Positions 1 to 8,534 are shown, numbered from the stretch's first letter. The stretch is 64,000 nt of DNA from an uncultured bacterium (GCA_949282215.1 CASDPF010000011.1:1-64000), one strand, 5' to 3'. Translations and numbers: made by a program. Notes: generated by a model from the letters alone, not told the origin.

Positions 1-663
1 TAAATCAGGGCGTTTTTTCTTTGTCCGCTCTATTGATTGCTGCAGCCTGAATTCCGCAATTTCTTTATGATTGCCGTTCAAAAGGACTTCCGGAACCTTT
101 AAACTTCTATATTCTCGTGGTTTTGTATAATGCGGATACTCTAAAAGTCCGTTCGAAAAACTGTCTTCATCTGCAGAAGCAATTTTCCCTAATGTTCCCT
201 CAACTTTTCTGCTCACTGCATCCATAAGGCAAAGAGCAGGCAATTCACCCCCAGTCAATACGAAATCACCAACAGATATTTCCTTTGGCTTAATTATATC
301 TCGAATTCTTTCATCAAACCCCTCATAATGCCCACACATCAAAATCATTTGATTATATTTTGCAAAATCATTTACAAGCTTATCATTCAAAGGCTGTCCC
401 TGAGGTGAAAGCATTACTGTTATTGAATTTTCTGCTTTTTGAATACTTTCATAAGCATCGACATAAGGTTGAGCCATTAATACCATACCGGCTCCACCTC
501 CATAAGGAGTATCATCAACTTTTTTATGTTTATCCAAAGTAAAATCACGAGGGTTAATCGTATTTACAGATATAACTTCAGACTCAATAGCACGTTTCAA
601 GATACTGAAAGAGCAATAACTTTCAATCATTTCCGGAAAAAGAGTCATTACGTCAAATTTCAT
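1..663 (-). CDS. trmD: tRNA (guanine-37-N1)-methyltransferase TrmD (C-terminus beyond window)
   Basis: TrmD transfers a methyl group from S-adenosylmethionine to N1 of G37 next to the tRNA anticodon, preventing +1 frameshifting. The visible 221 residues start MKFDVMTLFPEM and carry the family signatures GGGAGM (about 55-60), MCGHYEGFDERI (109-120) and VGDFVLTGGELPA (131-143), which build the deep trefoil knot for SAM and the dimer active site. The reading frame is still open at base 1, so only the C-terminal end is missing. The ATG overlaps the rimM stop by one base (TAATG), so translation is probably coupled. The order rimM-trmD is the usual bacterial one, but the usual rpsP partner is not upstream here. 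Identification is secure. Confidence 0.97.
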   Translation of the reverse strand, partial: MKFDVMTLFPEMIESYCSFSILKRAIESEVISVNTINPRDFTLDKHKKVDDTPYGGGAGMVLMAQPYVDAYESIQKAENSITVMLSPQGQPLNDKLVNDFAKYNQMILMCGHYEGFDERIRDIIKPKEISVGDFVLTGGELPALCLMDAVSRKVEGTLGKIASADEDSFSNGLLEYPHYTKPREYRSLKVPEVLLNGNHKEIAEFRLQQSIERTKKKRPDL

Positions 664-1175
664 TATTCCAAAAGCCCTTCTAAATTATTAATGACTATTT
701 TCTTATCTTTTATACTAACACTTACAACAATCGCTTTCACAAAAGGCACTAAACATATTTTTTTAGAATTAGTTTTAATAGAAAGCAAATCATTAGCACC
801 GTTGTTTGATACTCCGACAACAAAACCTAATTTCTTATCATCAGTATCAAATACCGAAAGTCCTACGAGTTCATCAATAAGAAATTCATCTTCTTCTAAC
901 TTTTGACGAATAGTATCTTCTTCTACAAACAGTATAGAACCTTTATACTCCATAATATCGTTAATAGAGTCAATACCTTCAAACTTAACAAGTGCAAAGT
1001 TCTTATTCAATCGTGAGCGTAATATATTTAAAGGCAAATAATCATTGTCTTTTTTTACAAAAACTCTATCGAGTGACAATAAGAAATCTTCCTGCCCTTT
1101 AGAGAAACCGACTTTAGCTTCACCCTGAATTCCATGAAAATTTAGAATTTTACCAACTGAAATGAATTTACTCAT
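663..1175 (-). CDS. rimM: 16S rRNA processing/ribosome maturation factor RimM
   Basis: RimM binds S19 and helps assemble the head of the 30S subunit. The 170-residue protein has normal length. An N-terminal RimM barrel (VGKILNFHGIQGEAKVGF near residue 7) is followed by a C-terminal PRC-like barrel starting at IDELVGLSVFD (about 97-107), with NGANDLLSI near 125. Its start overlaps the stop of the upstream zinc-ribbon gene by one base and its stop overlaps the trmD start by one base, giving a tightly coupled three-gene operon transcribed leftward from the promoter near 2,400. Family assignment is confident. Confidence 0.95.
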   Translation of the reverse strand: MSKFISVGKILNFHGIQGEAKVGFSKGQEDFLLSLDRVFVKKDNDYLPLNILRSRLNKNFALVKFEGIDSINDIMEYKGSILFVEEDTIRQKLEEDEFLIDELVGLSVFDTDDKKLGFVVGVSNNGANDLLSIKTNSKKICLVPFVKAIVVSVSIKDKKIVINNLEGLLE

Positions 1176-2281
1176 TATTCTGCGGCTTCTTCTGTTTTCT
1201 TAGGTTTTCTTCCTCTTTTAGGCTTTTCTTCAGCTACAGCTTGAGTATCTTCTGCACCAGACTCTTCAACTGCAGGAGCATCTTCAACTTTAACTTCGCT
1301 TACCTCTTTATTTTGGTTTTTAAACTCTTCAGGACAGTCTTCTCTTTCCTGATTCCAACGCTGCAAGCCCATTTGAGAACGAATTAAACCAATTCCCACA
1401 TGCACACGCCATTCATCCATTTTTAACTGAGCAGCTATAATTTTATGACATCCGATTGGAGGCAATGGCAACAATGGCACATAAAGATTTTTAATAGCAA
1501 ATAACTGGTCAGGTGAAATTGCGAGCTTACGTTTAGGGAACGGCAATTTCGGAAGCATCATTTTTTGTCTTACTAAATTTATACCAAAGAATACTTTTCT
1601 AGGTTCCAAACCGATTTTTTCACCAATAACCTCATGTGCATCAGGGTTTGGAAGCGGGAGCATTTGTTTATAAAGCAATTCAATTTGTTCTAATTGTTCT
1701 TTGCTGACAAGTAATTGTTTAGGTGCTTTATTTCTGTTCATAGGGCGTTTATTTTTAAATCCGCCTCTATTAAACCCGCCTTGCTGCGGTCTTCTGTTGT
1801 TAAAGTTTGAACGGTTATATCCGCCCTGTTGCGGACGATTTTGGCTGTATCCTCCTGACCTGCTATAGCCTTGATTATCTCTGCGATATCCGCCTTGTTG
1901 CGGACGATTTTGGCTATATCCTCCTGACCTGCTATAACCTTGATTGTCTCTGCGGTATCCGCCTTGTTGCGGACGATTTTGACTATAACCGCCTGACCTA
2001 CTATAACCTTGGTTATCTCTGCGATATCCGCCTTGTTGCGGACGACCTTCTCCGGCACTATAGCTGCTATAGAACTTTGGTGCTTCAGCTTCAGTACTAT
2101 ATGAAGACATTGGAGCTTCAGAAGAATAACTTTGTTGTGGTGAAACTTCTTCTGATGATGGCTCTACAGACGGATTTATCATCATTTTCTTATCAGGGTA
2201 TAAACAATCCGGACAAATAACTCTTTTGGGGTTTTTTGTTTCGAATTCACGACCGCATTTGACGCACTTGTTAACATACAT
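1175..2281 (-). CDS. Zinc-ribbon protein with three perfect-length 23-residue RGG-like repeats and a duplicated C-terminal domain
   Basis: I do not recognise a named family. The 368 residues fall into parts: an N-terminal zinc ribbon (C6-x2-C9 and C23-x2-C26), a Ser/Glu-rich linker, three tandem 23-residue repeats (about 84-152; each starts GGYRRDNQGYSRSGGYS) running into further Gly/Arg/Asn-rich sequence to about 189, then two related blocks of about 60 residues. The first block runs from LLVSKEQLEQIELLYKQ and the second from LAISPDQLFAIKNLY; both contain LPLP and later V-x-GI-x-L-R/V-R/I. The tail (about 330-368) is acidic and then Lys-rich. Gly/Arg/Tyr-rich repeats plus a zinc ribbon in a rimM-trmD operon suggest RNA or ribosome binding, which is inference. 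It is the first gene of the operon, with an AGAGG ribosome site before the ATG. Confidence 0.8.
   Translation of the reverse strand: MYVNKCVKCGREFETKNPKRVICPDCLYPDKKMMINPSVEPSSEEVSPQQSYSSEAPMSSYSTEAEAPKFYSSYSAGEGRPQQGGYRRDNQGYSRSGGYSQNRPQQGGYRRDNQGYSRSGGYSQNRPQQGGYRRDNQGYSRSGGYSQNRPQQGGYNRSNFNNRRPQQGGFNRGGFKNKRPMNRNKAPKQLLVSKEQLEQIELLYKQMLPLPNPDAHEVIGEKIGLEPRKVFFGINLVRQKMMLPKLPFPKRKLAISPDQLFAIKNLYVPLLPLPPIGCHKIIAAQLKMDEWRVHVGIGLIRSQMGLQRWNQEREDCPEEFKNQNKEVSEVKVEDAPAVEESGAEDTQAVAEEKPKRGRKPKKTEEAAE
1826..2032 (-). repeat. Three tandem 69-bp coding repeats
   Basis: This is a direct tandem array inside the zinc-ribbon protein. Each unit is 69 bp, encodes 23 residues and repeats with few base differences, including the conserved CCGCCTTGTTGCGGACGATT stretch seen on the plus strand. 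Because 69 is a multiple of three, gain or loss of a unit would change protein length without shifting the frame. Confidence 0.9.
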
Positions 2282-2391
2282 AATTTGAAAGCCTCTTAAT
2301 TAAAAATCATAAACATAAAATATCAACTAGTTATAAAGTAATTACTCCTCGGTAATCCAAAAATTTAATCTACAATATACTTAATGATAAT

Positions 2392-2420
2392 ATTATAACA
2401 TAAAAACTAAATATTGACAA
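2392..2420 (-). promoter_or_regulatory. Sigma-70-type promoter of the zinc-ribbon/rimM/trmD operon
   Basis: Read on the minus strand, a -35 TTGTCA (2420-2415) and a perfect -10 TATAAT (2397-2392) are separated by 17 bases. This predicts transcription from about 2,385 with a leader of about 100 bases before the ATG at 2281. The leader contains GATTACC-GAGGA-GTAATTAC, which could fold, but I recognise no riboswitch or ribosomal-protein site in it. Confidence 0.6.
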
Positions 2421-2436
2421 GTGTTTACAAAAATTA

Positions 2437-2874
2437 TCATTTTTCAACCATAAAAGTAACAGGCCCATCGTTAATTAATTCAACGTCCATCATAGCTCTA
2501 AATTTACCTGTTTTGACCTGCAAGCCTTCATTTTTTAGGTGCTTAACAAAAACTTCATATAATTCATTTGCATATTCAGGTGCTGCAGCATTATCAAAAC
2601 TCGGACGAGTCCCTTTTTTACAATCCCCACATAATGTAAATTGAGATACTACAAGGATTTCACCATTTACATCTTTTACTGAAAAATTCATTTTATCGTT
2701 TTCATCTTCAAAAATTCTTAAAGATAAAATTTTTTGAGCTAATTTTGCAGAATTTTCTTCACTATCAACCTTTTCAACACCAAGAAAAACTAATAGTCCT
2801 TTCCCGATTTGGGAATATAAATTATTTTCTATTGTAACAGACGCTTTTTTCACTCGTTGGATTAATGCTTTCAT
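2437..2874 (-). CDS. dtd: D-aminoacyl-tRNA deacylase
   Basis: Dtd hydrolyses D-amino acids (and glycine mischarged on tRNA-Ala) from tRNA. At 145 residues it is full length. It starts [15 protein letters not shown] and has both signature motifs: SQFTL (about 77-81), followed by the KKGTRPSF segment, and NDGPVTF (about 135-141), the Gly-cisPro loop that rejects L-amino acids. The start overlaps the stop of the AbrB-like gene upstream (ATGA), so the two are translationally coupled. Identification is secure. Confidence 0.96.
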   Translation of the reverse strand: MKALIQRVKKASVTIENNLYSQIGKGLLVFLGVEKVDSEENSAKLAQKILSLRIFEDENDKMNFSVKDVNGEILVVSQFTLCGDCKKGTRPSFDNAAAPEYANELYEVFVKHLKNEGLQVKTGKFRAMMDVELINDGPVTFMVEK

Positions 2875-3038
2875 TCAATATCCTCTTTCTCTTTTATTAC
2901 TTTTTTTATTTTTAGGATATCATTTTCAATTTGCATTTCAATAGTATCTTTTTCAGGGTCAATTTTTAATAACTCAATTATGACTTTTGGCAAAAATAAA
3001 GACCACCCGTTGCCTGCTCTGAATAATTTACGTTCCAT
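2871..3038 (-). CDS. Small AbrB/MazE-like DNA-binding protein coupled to dtd
   Basis: This 55-residue ORF starts [18 protein letters not shown] and continues with [21 protein letters not shown]. That is the SpoVT-AbrB/MazE swapped-hairpin pattern: a basic start, a G-N-x-W/S-x-x-x-LP turn, then an alternating hydrophobic strand and a final basic strand. GAGG lies just before the ATG. Its TGA overlaps the dtd ATG in the ATGA arrangement. AbrB-fold proteins act as dimeric transcription factors or antitoxins; no toxin gene is adjacent. It sits divergent to the pseudopilin at 3154, separated by 115 bp, so it may regulate that gene as well as its own operon. The role is inference. Confidence 0.8.
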   Translation of the reverse strand: MERKLFRAGNGWSLFLPKVIIELLKIDPEKDTIEMQIENDILKIKKVIKEKEDIE

Positions 3039-3077
3039 ATTACCTCATAAAATTTTTAACACGTTTCTAACATGTAC

Positions 3078-3106
3078 TTTACAAAAGAAACATAATAAGG
3101 TATATT
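3078..3106 (+). promoter_or_regulatory. Promoter of pseudopilin at 3154
   Basis: TTTACA (3078-3083) and TATATT (3101-3106) are spaced by 17 bases, with a predicted start near 3,113 and a leader of about 40 bases ending in GGAGGA before the ATG. A GTTTCT...AGAAAC inverted pair flanks the -35 region and could be an operator for the divergent AbrB-like protein; that is tentative. Confidence 0.55.
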
Positions 3107-3153
3107 TTAATTAGTTTATACTTGGTTACTAATATATTACAATCGGAGGACTA

Positions 3154-3885
3154 ATGAAAAACAATTTAAAAATGATAAGAAAAATACATTTAAATAGCAA
3201 AGGCTTCACATTAGCAGAAGTTTTGATAACACTAGGAATTATAGGAATCATAGCAGCAATGACTTTGCCTACATTAGTTAACAAGTATCAAGAACGAATT
3301 ACTGTAACAAAAGTGAAGAAATTTTATTCTTTAATGAATCAAGTACTTCAACATGCAATCACTGATAATGGAAGCATTGATCAATGGTCATATATAAAAG
3401 AAGGAGCCAATGCTCCTGATGTTAGTTCACTTGGTAAATCAAGCTCAGCTTTTGCAAGTAAATTTAAACCATATTTAAAAATATCTAAAGATTGTGGAGA
3501 TAATACTGGATGCATAGCAAAGCAATTTTATTACCTCAACGGGAATAGATATAATGTTGACTATGATGGAAGTAAAAGATATTATAAAATGATACTTACA
3601 GATGGTCTTACACTATGGATTAGAGACAACTACAATCCAAGCTTACCAAATCAAACTGAATGTGAATTAACCGACGCAGGTGTAAATAATATTTGTGGAG
3701 TATTATGGCTTGACACAAACGGTAAAAACCCTCCAAACAAGTTTGGTGTAGATGTTTTTTGCTTTTACATAATGAAAAACAGAATATTACCTCACGCACT
3801 GGATGACTGCAAAAGTTCCCAAAATGGATGGGGTTGCTCAACCTATATACTACAAAAAGGTGATATGAAATATTACTACAAATAA
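3154..3885 (+). CDS. Prepilin-like (type II secretion/type IV pilus pseudopilin family) protein
   Basis: The 243-residue protein has a 17-residue basic leader ending SKG, then the type IV prepilin segment FTLAEVLITLGIIGIIAAMT with Glu at +5. It should be cut after Gly and N-methylated by a prepilin peptidase, leaving a hydrophobic assembly helix. The globular part contains CGDNTGC and CGVLWLDTNGKNPPNKFG, a version of the DxNG-PN-G-D motif shared by most pseudopilins here, then WGCSTYILQ. It lacks the DYPW terminus seen in four relatives. GGAGGA precedes the chosen ATG. No pilus ATPase, platform protein or peptidase is nearby. It is divergent from the AbrB-like/dtd pair. Confidence 0.88.
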   Translation: MKNNLKMIRKIHLNSKGFTLAEVLITLGIIGIIAAMTLPTLVNKYQERITVTKVKKFYSLMNQVLQHAITDNGSIDQWSYIKEGANAPDVSSLGKSSSAFASKFKPYLKISKDCGDNTGCIAKQFYYLNGNRYNVDYDGSKRYYKMILTDGLTLWIRDNYNPSLPNQTECELTDAGVNNICGVLWLDTNGKNPPNKFGVDVFCFYIMKNRILPHALDDCKSSQNGWGCSTYILQKGDMKYYYK

Positions 3886-3888
3886 CTA

Positions 3889-4905
3889 TTACACCTTTCC
3901 GCTTAATTGACCGCAGGCAGCATCAATATCAGCACCGCGTTCCAGTCTTACAGTAACCTTTTTACCCGAATGTTCAAGCAGGTATTTAAATTTCATAATA
4001 GAATTATTTGACGGACGCTGATAATCATTTTCGGCTGTCGGGTTATACGGAATAAGGTTTACATTGCACTTTAAATCATGCAAGTAATTTGCGAGTTCTT
4101 TTGCACTTTCTGTCGTATCATTCAGGTCTTTTATCAGAAGGTATTCAACAGTAATCCTGCGACCTGTTTTTTCTACATAATTTTTCAAAGCTGAATGAAG
4201 GCTTTTCATATCATATTTATCTTCAATTTTCATTAATTTAGAACGAATTGCATGATTTGGAGCATGCAAAGATATTGCTAAAGTCGACTGCATATCAAGT
4301 TCTGCAAGCTTATTAATTTGTGGAATAATTCCGCTTGTAGATACGGTCAATCGTCTTGCCCCAATTTGGAAATTATCGTTAAAAATCTCCATAGCTTTTA
4401 AAACATTATCAAGATTTAAAAGAGGTTCTCCTTGTCCCATAAACACAACGTTTGTAACCTTTAAGCCTGTATCTCTTTGAATAGTCAATACCTGCTCTAT
4501 AATTTCTTTATAAGAAAGATTTCTTATAAATCCTCGTTTCCCCGTTGCACAAAAAGAACAATTTACCGCACATCCGACCTGAGAACTTACGCAGGCGGTA
4601 AGATTAGCACGATTGTCAAAACGCATAAGAACCGTCTCTACACACTCTCCGTCAGGATATTCCAAAAGATATTTTATAGTCCCGTCTGAACTTACCTGTT
4701 TTACTTTAATTTTAATATCAGTAACTTTAGCGACTTTTTTTAATTCTTCTCTGAACTTTACTGAAAGATCAGTCATTTCATCAATTTCTTTGACAGATTT
4801 TAAGTAAATCCAATTATGAATTTGTCTTGCACGAAACTTTGAAGCATGCAATTCATCTGTTATTTGCTCTATTTCCGATAACGTTAATCCTGAAAGTACT
4901 TGCAT
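3889..4905 (-). CDS. rlmN: Dual-specificity RNA methyltransferase RlmN
   Basis: RlmN is a radical-SAM enzyme that methylates C2 of A2503 in 23S rRNA and A37 of some tRNAs. The 338 residues contain the radical-SAM cluster motif C112-x3-C116-x2-C119 (CAVNCSFCATG), the GEPL motif (about 159-162) and the resolving cysteine near the C-terminus (C331 in ACGQL). Length matches the family. Its first 22 bases overlap the end of the YkgJ-type gene, so the two form an operon. Identification is secure. Confidence 0.97.
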   Translation of the reverse strand: MQVLSGLTLSEIEQITDELHASKFRARQIHNWIYLKSVKEIDEMTDLSVKFREELKKVAKVTDIKIKVKQVSSDGTIKYLLEYPDGECVETVLMRFDNRANLTACVSSQVGCAVNCSFCATGKRGFIRNLSYKEIIEQVLTIQRDTGLKVTNVVFMGQGEPLLNLDNVLKAMEIFNDNFQIGARRLTVSTSGIIPQINKLAELDMQSTLAISLHAPNHAIRSKLMKIEDKYDMKSLHSALKNYVEKTGRRITVEYLLIKDLNDTTESAKELANYLHDLKCNVNLIPYNPTAENDYQRPSNNSIMKFKYLLEHSGKKVTVRLERGADIDAACGQLSGKV

Positions 4906-5567
4906 ATATTTTCCTTATAATATTGAACAATTTCTATCATTGAATGTAACATAAGAGTCACAGGTTCAATTTCCTCTTTCCACTTTTTGTATCCGCATGA
5001 TTTCGGCAAAATACTCAATGGATTATCTGGGAAATCTCTGCATATTTGAGGTCTGTTTTCATAATCAGAACATCTTTTATCCTCTGTCAACTTAGGACAA
5101 TGATAAAAGTAGACCTTATCCTCTTTATTTTCCTCCAGCATTTGAATATATTCAGGATAAACTTTCCGAGCTTCCTCTTTAGATTCGTAAGGAATAAAAA
5201 TACTTATAAACTGTTTTGCAAAATTATCACCATTTTCGGCTTTTAATCTTAGTTCTTCAGGCGAAAATTCACTACACGCAAGATTACAGCAAGTAGCACA
5301 ACCTGTACATTGGAATTCATTACGGTATGCTAAAACTTCCCGAAATTTTCTATATACTTCTTTGGATACATCATTTTCAAGCATATCCAAAACCTCAGCC
5401 TGCCATTTCCTTCCAACAGACTCTTCCGGATACTCATCAAAAATATCACCCTCAAAATTCTCAGGTCTAAGATCCTCTACCTTTTTTATAATTTCCTCAA
5501 CAGACTGAGAGAAAATATCTCGATATTCTTTTCTTAAATTTTCTACAGACGAATACAAATTACTCAT
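4884..5567 (-). CDS. YkgJ-family cysteine-cluster protein (putative metal-binding)
   Basis: The 227-residue protein has a helical N-terminal region, then the cysteine-rich core typical of the YkgJ/UPF0153 family: CTGCATCCNLAC (about 103-114), then CPKL...RCSDYENRPQICRDFP (about 158-180). The cysteines are thought to bind zinc or iron-sulfur; the reaction is unknown. The 3' end overlaps rlmN by 22 bases, so it is co-transcribed with and upstream of it. That pairing makes an RNA-modification-related role possible, but this is inference. Confidence 0.8.
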   Translation of the reverse strand: MSNLYSSVENLRKEYRDIFSQSVEEIIKKVEDLRPENFEGDIFDEYPEESVGRKWQAEVLDMLENDVSKEVYRKFREVLAYRNEFQCTGCATCCNLACSEFSPEELRLKAENGDNFAKQFISIFIPYESKEEARKVYPEYIQMLEENKEDKVYFYHCPKLTEDKRCSDYENRPQICRDFPDNPLSILPKSCGYKKWKEEIEPVTLMLHSMIEIVQYYKENICKYFQD

Positions 5568-5674
5568 AATATTATAATATCACGGATATTAAGAACTGTA
5601 AAAAATAATTTCATATATCAAGAAAAAATATTTTTATATTTTAAAATAAACTGAAAGATGAAAGGATTTATATT

Positions 5675-7408
5675 ATGAGAATTTCTGCTATATCTAATGT
5701 TAATTTCAGACAAACTACTCAAGTTGAGGATAAATCAAAAAAAGCTGAAAATAATGAACCTAAAGATAATAATAACAAACAAGGATTAACTACAAAAACA
5801 AAAACCTTAATCGGAGCAGGGGTCGTTGCTGCTGGTGCATTAGCAATTTACTTTATCACAAGAAATCCAAAAACTGCAAAGAAAGCTGCGGAAGCAACTT
5901 CAAAAGCTGCATCTGATGCCTCAGGTAAAGAAAATATCAAAAACCCGATTGATGAAGTAAATAAAAAAATTCAAGAATCCTTAAAAGATTTTAAATCTGA
6001 TATTCAAGACATATCTGAAACTATAGTAGAAAAACTTGACACAGGATTTACAAGAATTACATATTCAGGCAAAAACAAAGACGGTCATGAACTAAAAGAT
6101 ATGCTGTTCTTTAACAAAAATAATGAATTAACTCAACGTATGATTGAACAAACAACACCTGATGAACAAATTAAAATAATTTATAAAGGAGATAATGCAA
6201 TTCTTGCAAAGCCTGACGAAATATCTGGAGGTCGTTATAACCCGAAATATTTCCAAAGACAAATTACAAAATCAAATATGGAAAAACATGGGGATGAGAA
6301 TGTGCAAGATAGTGCATTTTATTCTCAAACAACTTCTATATTTGACAATAAAGGTACATTTAAAGACATAACCCGCAGATACAAAACTGATGAAAGGAAA
6401 ACTAAAATTTCAACAAACATTTCTCAAGGCACTGTGGAAATTAAAGAAAACGCAGATACAAAAGTACATGAATTTAACTGGGATACAAAAAAAGAAATTG
6501 ATAAAAAAAATATAGGATTTGCATACACAGACGACCACAAATTAAATGCATACTATACCCGTCAAAGTATAATTAATGGTAAAAATGTACCTGACGACAG
6601 CGTTATATTAAAATACAGAGACAGAAAATACGGTATAGTTTATCAAACTCATAATGAAATGATAGCTCATGAGCCGGATTTATATAAAAGAACACAAAAT
6701 GTAAATCCTCAACCAAAACCTGAAATAAATTCAAATACCTCTGAAAAAAGCATCTCTGCTAGTTCAGAAAAAGAAGGTTCAACATCAACATCAAATTCAA
6801 AAAAAACACCACTTAAAAACACAGAAAAGAAACCAAAAGAATTTATACAAGGCTTTGAATTAGGCTCGGAAGAAGCTGATAATGCAGTTAATAAATTAAA
6901 TCCAAAAGCTAAAAACTATCTTGAAAATTCATTTTTCTCCGAATTTGATGATTTAACTCACAGAAATATAGCTGAACTTCCACAAGGCAAAACAAAAGTT
7001 GAATACACAGGAATTTCCGATTATGGAGACAAATACAGAGAAACCGTAATATTCGACAAAGAAGGAGAATTTAAGAAAAAATCAAGCAAAAGCTATATAA
7101 ACGACTTAGAAACTAAAGAAACAACCGAAACCTTATCAACACAAACACCTGATAATAAAACAAGAATAACAACAATAGTATCAGATAGTAACTCACATAA
7201 TAAGAAAAACTGTACAGTCCAAGAAAACGGAGAAATAAAAAAAGAAATACGCTTCGGATATGATAAAAACTCTAACCCTGTCGGATACGCATATACTCAA
7301 GATAATAAAGTCATATTAAAACTTAATGATAAAAAATTCGGACAGGTATTTGACAGTTTTGAAGATATATCCGCCAACGTCAACCCTGAAGAATTTAAAA
7401 CATTATAA
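5675..7408 (+). CDS. Single-pass membrane protein with two copies of an uncharacterised domain
   Basis: I do not recognise the family. The 577 residues start MRISAISNVNFRQ, followed by a charged stretch and one membrane helix (about 43-62, ending AIYFITRNPK). An Ala/Lys-rich helix follows, and then two related domains of about 200 residues are separated by a Ser/Thr/Lys linker (about 350-390). Each domain has a T-R/K-I/V-x-Y-S/T-G strand, a following FF/IF-N/D-K line, GFAYT or VGYAYT, and a final ILK-x-R/N-D-x-K-x-G pattern. The shape suggests a surface or periplasmic beta-rich protein made by internal duplication. Codon use looks like its neighbours. It is monocistronic and ends at a clear terminator. 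Confidence 0.75.
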   Translation: MRISAISNVNFRQTTQVEDKSKKAENNEPKDNNNKQGLTTKTKTLIGAGVVAAGALAIYFITRNPKTAKKAAEATSKAASDASGKENIKNPIDEVNKKIQESLKDFKSDIQDISETIVEKLDTGFTRITYSGKNKDGHELKDMLFFNKNNELTQRMIEQTTPDEQIKIIYKGDNAILAKPDEISGGRYNPKYFQRQITKSNMEKHGDENVQDSAFYSQTTSIFDNKGTFKDITRRYKTDERKTKISTNISQGTVEIKENADTKVHEFNWDTKKEIDKKNIGFAYTDDHKLNAYYTRQSIINGKNVPDDSVILKYRDRKYGIVYQTHNEMIAHEPDLYKRTQNVNPQPKPEINSNTSEKSISASSEKEGSTSTSNSKKTPLKNTEKKPKEFIQGFELGSEEADNAVNKLNPKAKNYLENSFFSEFDDLTHRNIAELPQGKTKVEYTGISDYGDKYRETVIFDKEGEFKKKSSKSYINDLETKETTETLSTQTPDNKTRITTIVSDSNSHNKKNCTVQENGEIKKEIRFGYDKNSNPVGYAYTQDNKVILKLNDKKFGQVFDSFEDISANVNPEEFKTL

Positions 7409-7413
7409 AAATT

Positions 7414-7446
7414 AAAAAACTCCGTTAACTTTAACGGAGTTTTTTA
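7414..7446. terminator. Bidirectional intrinsic terminator
   Basis: AACTCCGTTAA (7418-7428) pairs with TTAACGGAGTT (7431-7441), flanked by A-rich and T-rich runs on both sides. It can therefore stop the rightward repeat-domain gene and the leftward activase gene. Confidence 0.85.
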
Positions 7447-7469
7447 TTATCTAAAAATTTAAAGTTACA

Positions 7470-8474
7470 CTACGAAATATCCCATCTTCCGCAAGTACCG
7501 CCCCAACGAGCAATAATATTCCCTTTAATATCTTTAATATTATCATAATGCGGAACTTCTGTTTCACCCTCTAAAATCGTAATAACCTCACAATTGTTAG
7601 AACAGCCGTTACATTCACAAGTAACAGAATGGAAATGCATATCACCAACCTGCCAGCCTTTAAACTTAGTTTCAGCTTCAGTATATTGATGATTTTCCAT
7701 AGCTAACAAAGCCGCCCCGATAGCACCCATTGTCTGATGGTTTTCAGGAACGACAATCTTATGTCCTAAAGCTTCCTCAAAAGCTTTAACCATACCTGAG
7801 TTTGTAGCAACCCCGCCTTGGAATGTAATAATCGGCAAAAGTTCTTTACCTAAAGCCAAATTAGAAAGATAATTTCTAACAAGAGCCTGACATAGACCAT
7901 ATAGCAAATCTTCAACAGGATACCCCAGTTGTTGTTTGTGTATAAGGTCACTTTCTGCAAAAACTCCGCATCGCCCTGCAATACGAGCAGGATTTGTAGA
8001 CTTCAAAGCAGTTTCACCAAAAATTTCAATCGGAACATTAAGTCTGTTTGCCTGTTGATCCAAAAAACTACCTGTACCTGCAGCACATACTGTATTCATA
8101 GCAAAATCGGTTACGATACCGTCACGAAGAATAATAATTTTACTGTCCTGCCCGCCGATTTCAAGAATTGTCTGAACTCCAGGGACATTAATACTTGCAG
8201 CAACAGCATGAGCAGTGATTTCATTTTTAATAATATCCGCTCCGACTAAAGCTCCTGCGAGATTACGACCTGAACCGGTTGTTCCTACGCCCATTACATT
8301 GTAATCCGTTAATTTCTTTTTATACAATTCCTTTAGACCATTCTGTACAGCTAAAACAGGTTTGCCGGCAGTTCTGAGCATATAACTGTCAACATATTTG
8401 CCCTTTTCATCAACTAACGCCAATTTTGTTGTAACTGAACCTACATCTATCCCTAAATATACTGTTAAACTCAT
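7470..8474 (-). CDS. Acyl-CoA dehydratase activase (BadF/BadG/HgdC family ATPase)
   Basis: Activases of this family use ATP to push one electron from a dimer-bridging 4Fe-4S cluster into 2-hydroxyacyl-CoA dehydratases or benzoyl-CoA reductase. The protein has the ASKHA phosphate loop LGIDVGSVTTKLALVD (about 6-21), the cluster-ligand segments TVCAAGTGSFLDQQ (about 128-141) and GRCGVFAESD (about 167-176), and GGVATNSG (about 220-227). At 334 residues it is longer than the usual 260. The extra C-terminus has CECNGCSNNCEV, a cysteine set I know from the large activase-related proteins. No dehydratase subunits are adjacent, so the substrate partner is unknown. Confidence 0.85.
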   Translation of the reverse strand: MSLTVYLGIDVGSVTTKLALVDEKGKYVDSYMLRTAGKPVLAVQNGLKELYKKKLTDYNVMGVGTTGSGRNLAGALVGADIIKNEITAHAVAASINVPGVQTILEIGGQDSKIIILRDGIVTDFAMNTVCAAGTGSFLDQQANRLNVPIEIFGETALKSTNPARIAGRCGVFAESDLIHKQQLGYPVEDLLYGLCQALVRNYLSNLALGKELLPIITFQGGVATNSGMVKAFEEALGHKIVVPENHQTMGAIGAALLAMENHQYTEAETKFKGWQVGDMHFHSVTCECNGCSNNCEVITILEGETEVPHYDNIKDIKGNIIARWGGTCGRWDIS

Positions 8475-8534
8475 GCTATATATTCCTTATAATATACCTT
8501 ATAGAATAAGTTTACCACAAAAAGAACTATAAAT

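Noticed and set aside
1738-2220. Long ORFs in other frames over the 69-bp repeats
   Set aside because: Tandem repeats of a length divisible by three keep all frames open; these are shadows of the zinc-ribbon gene.
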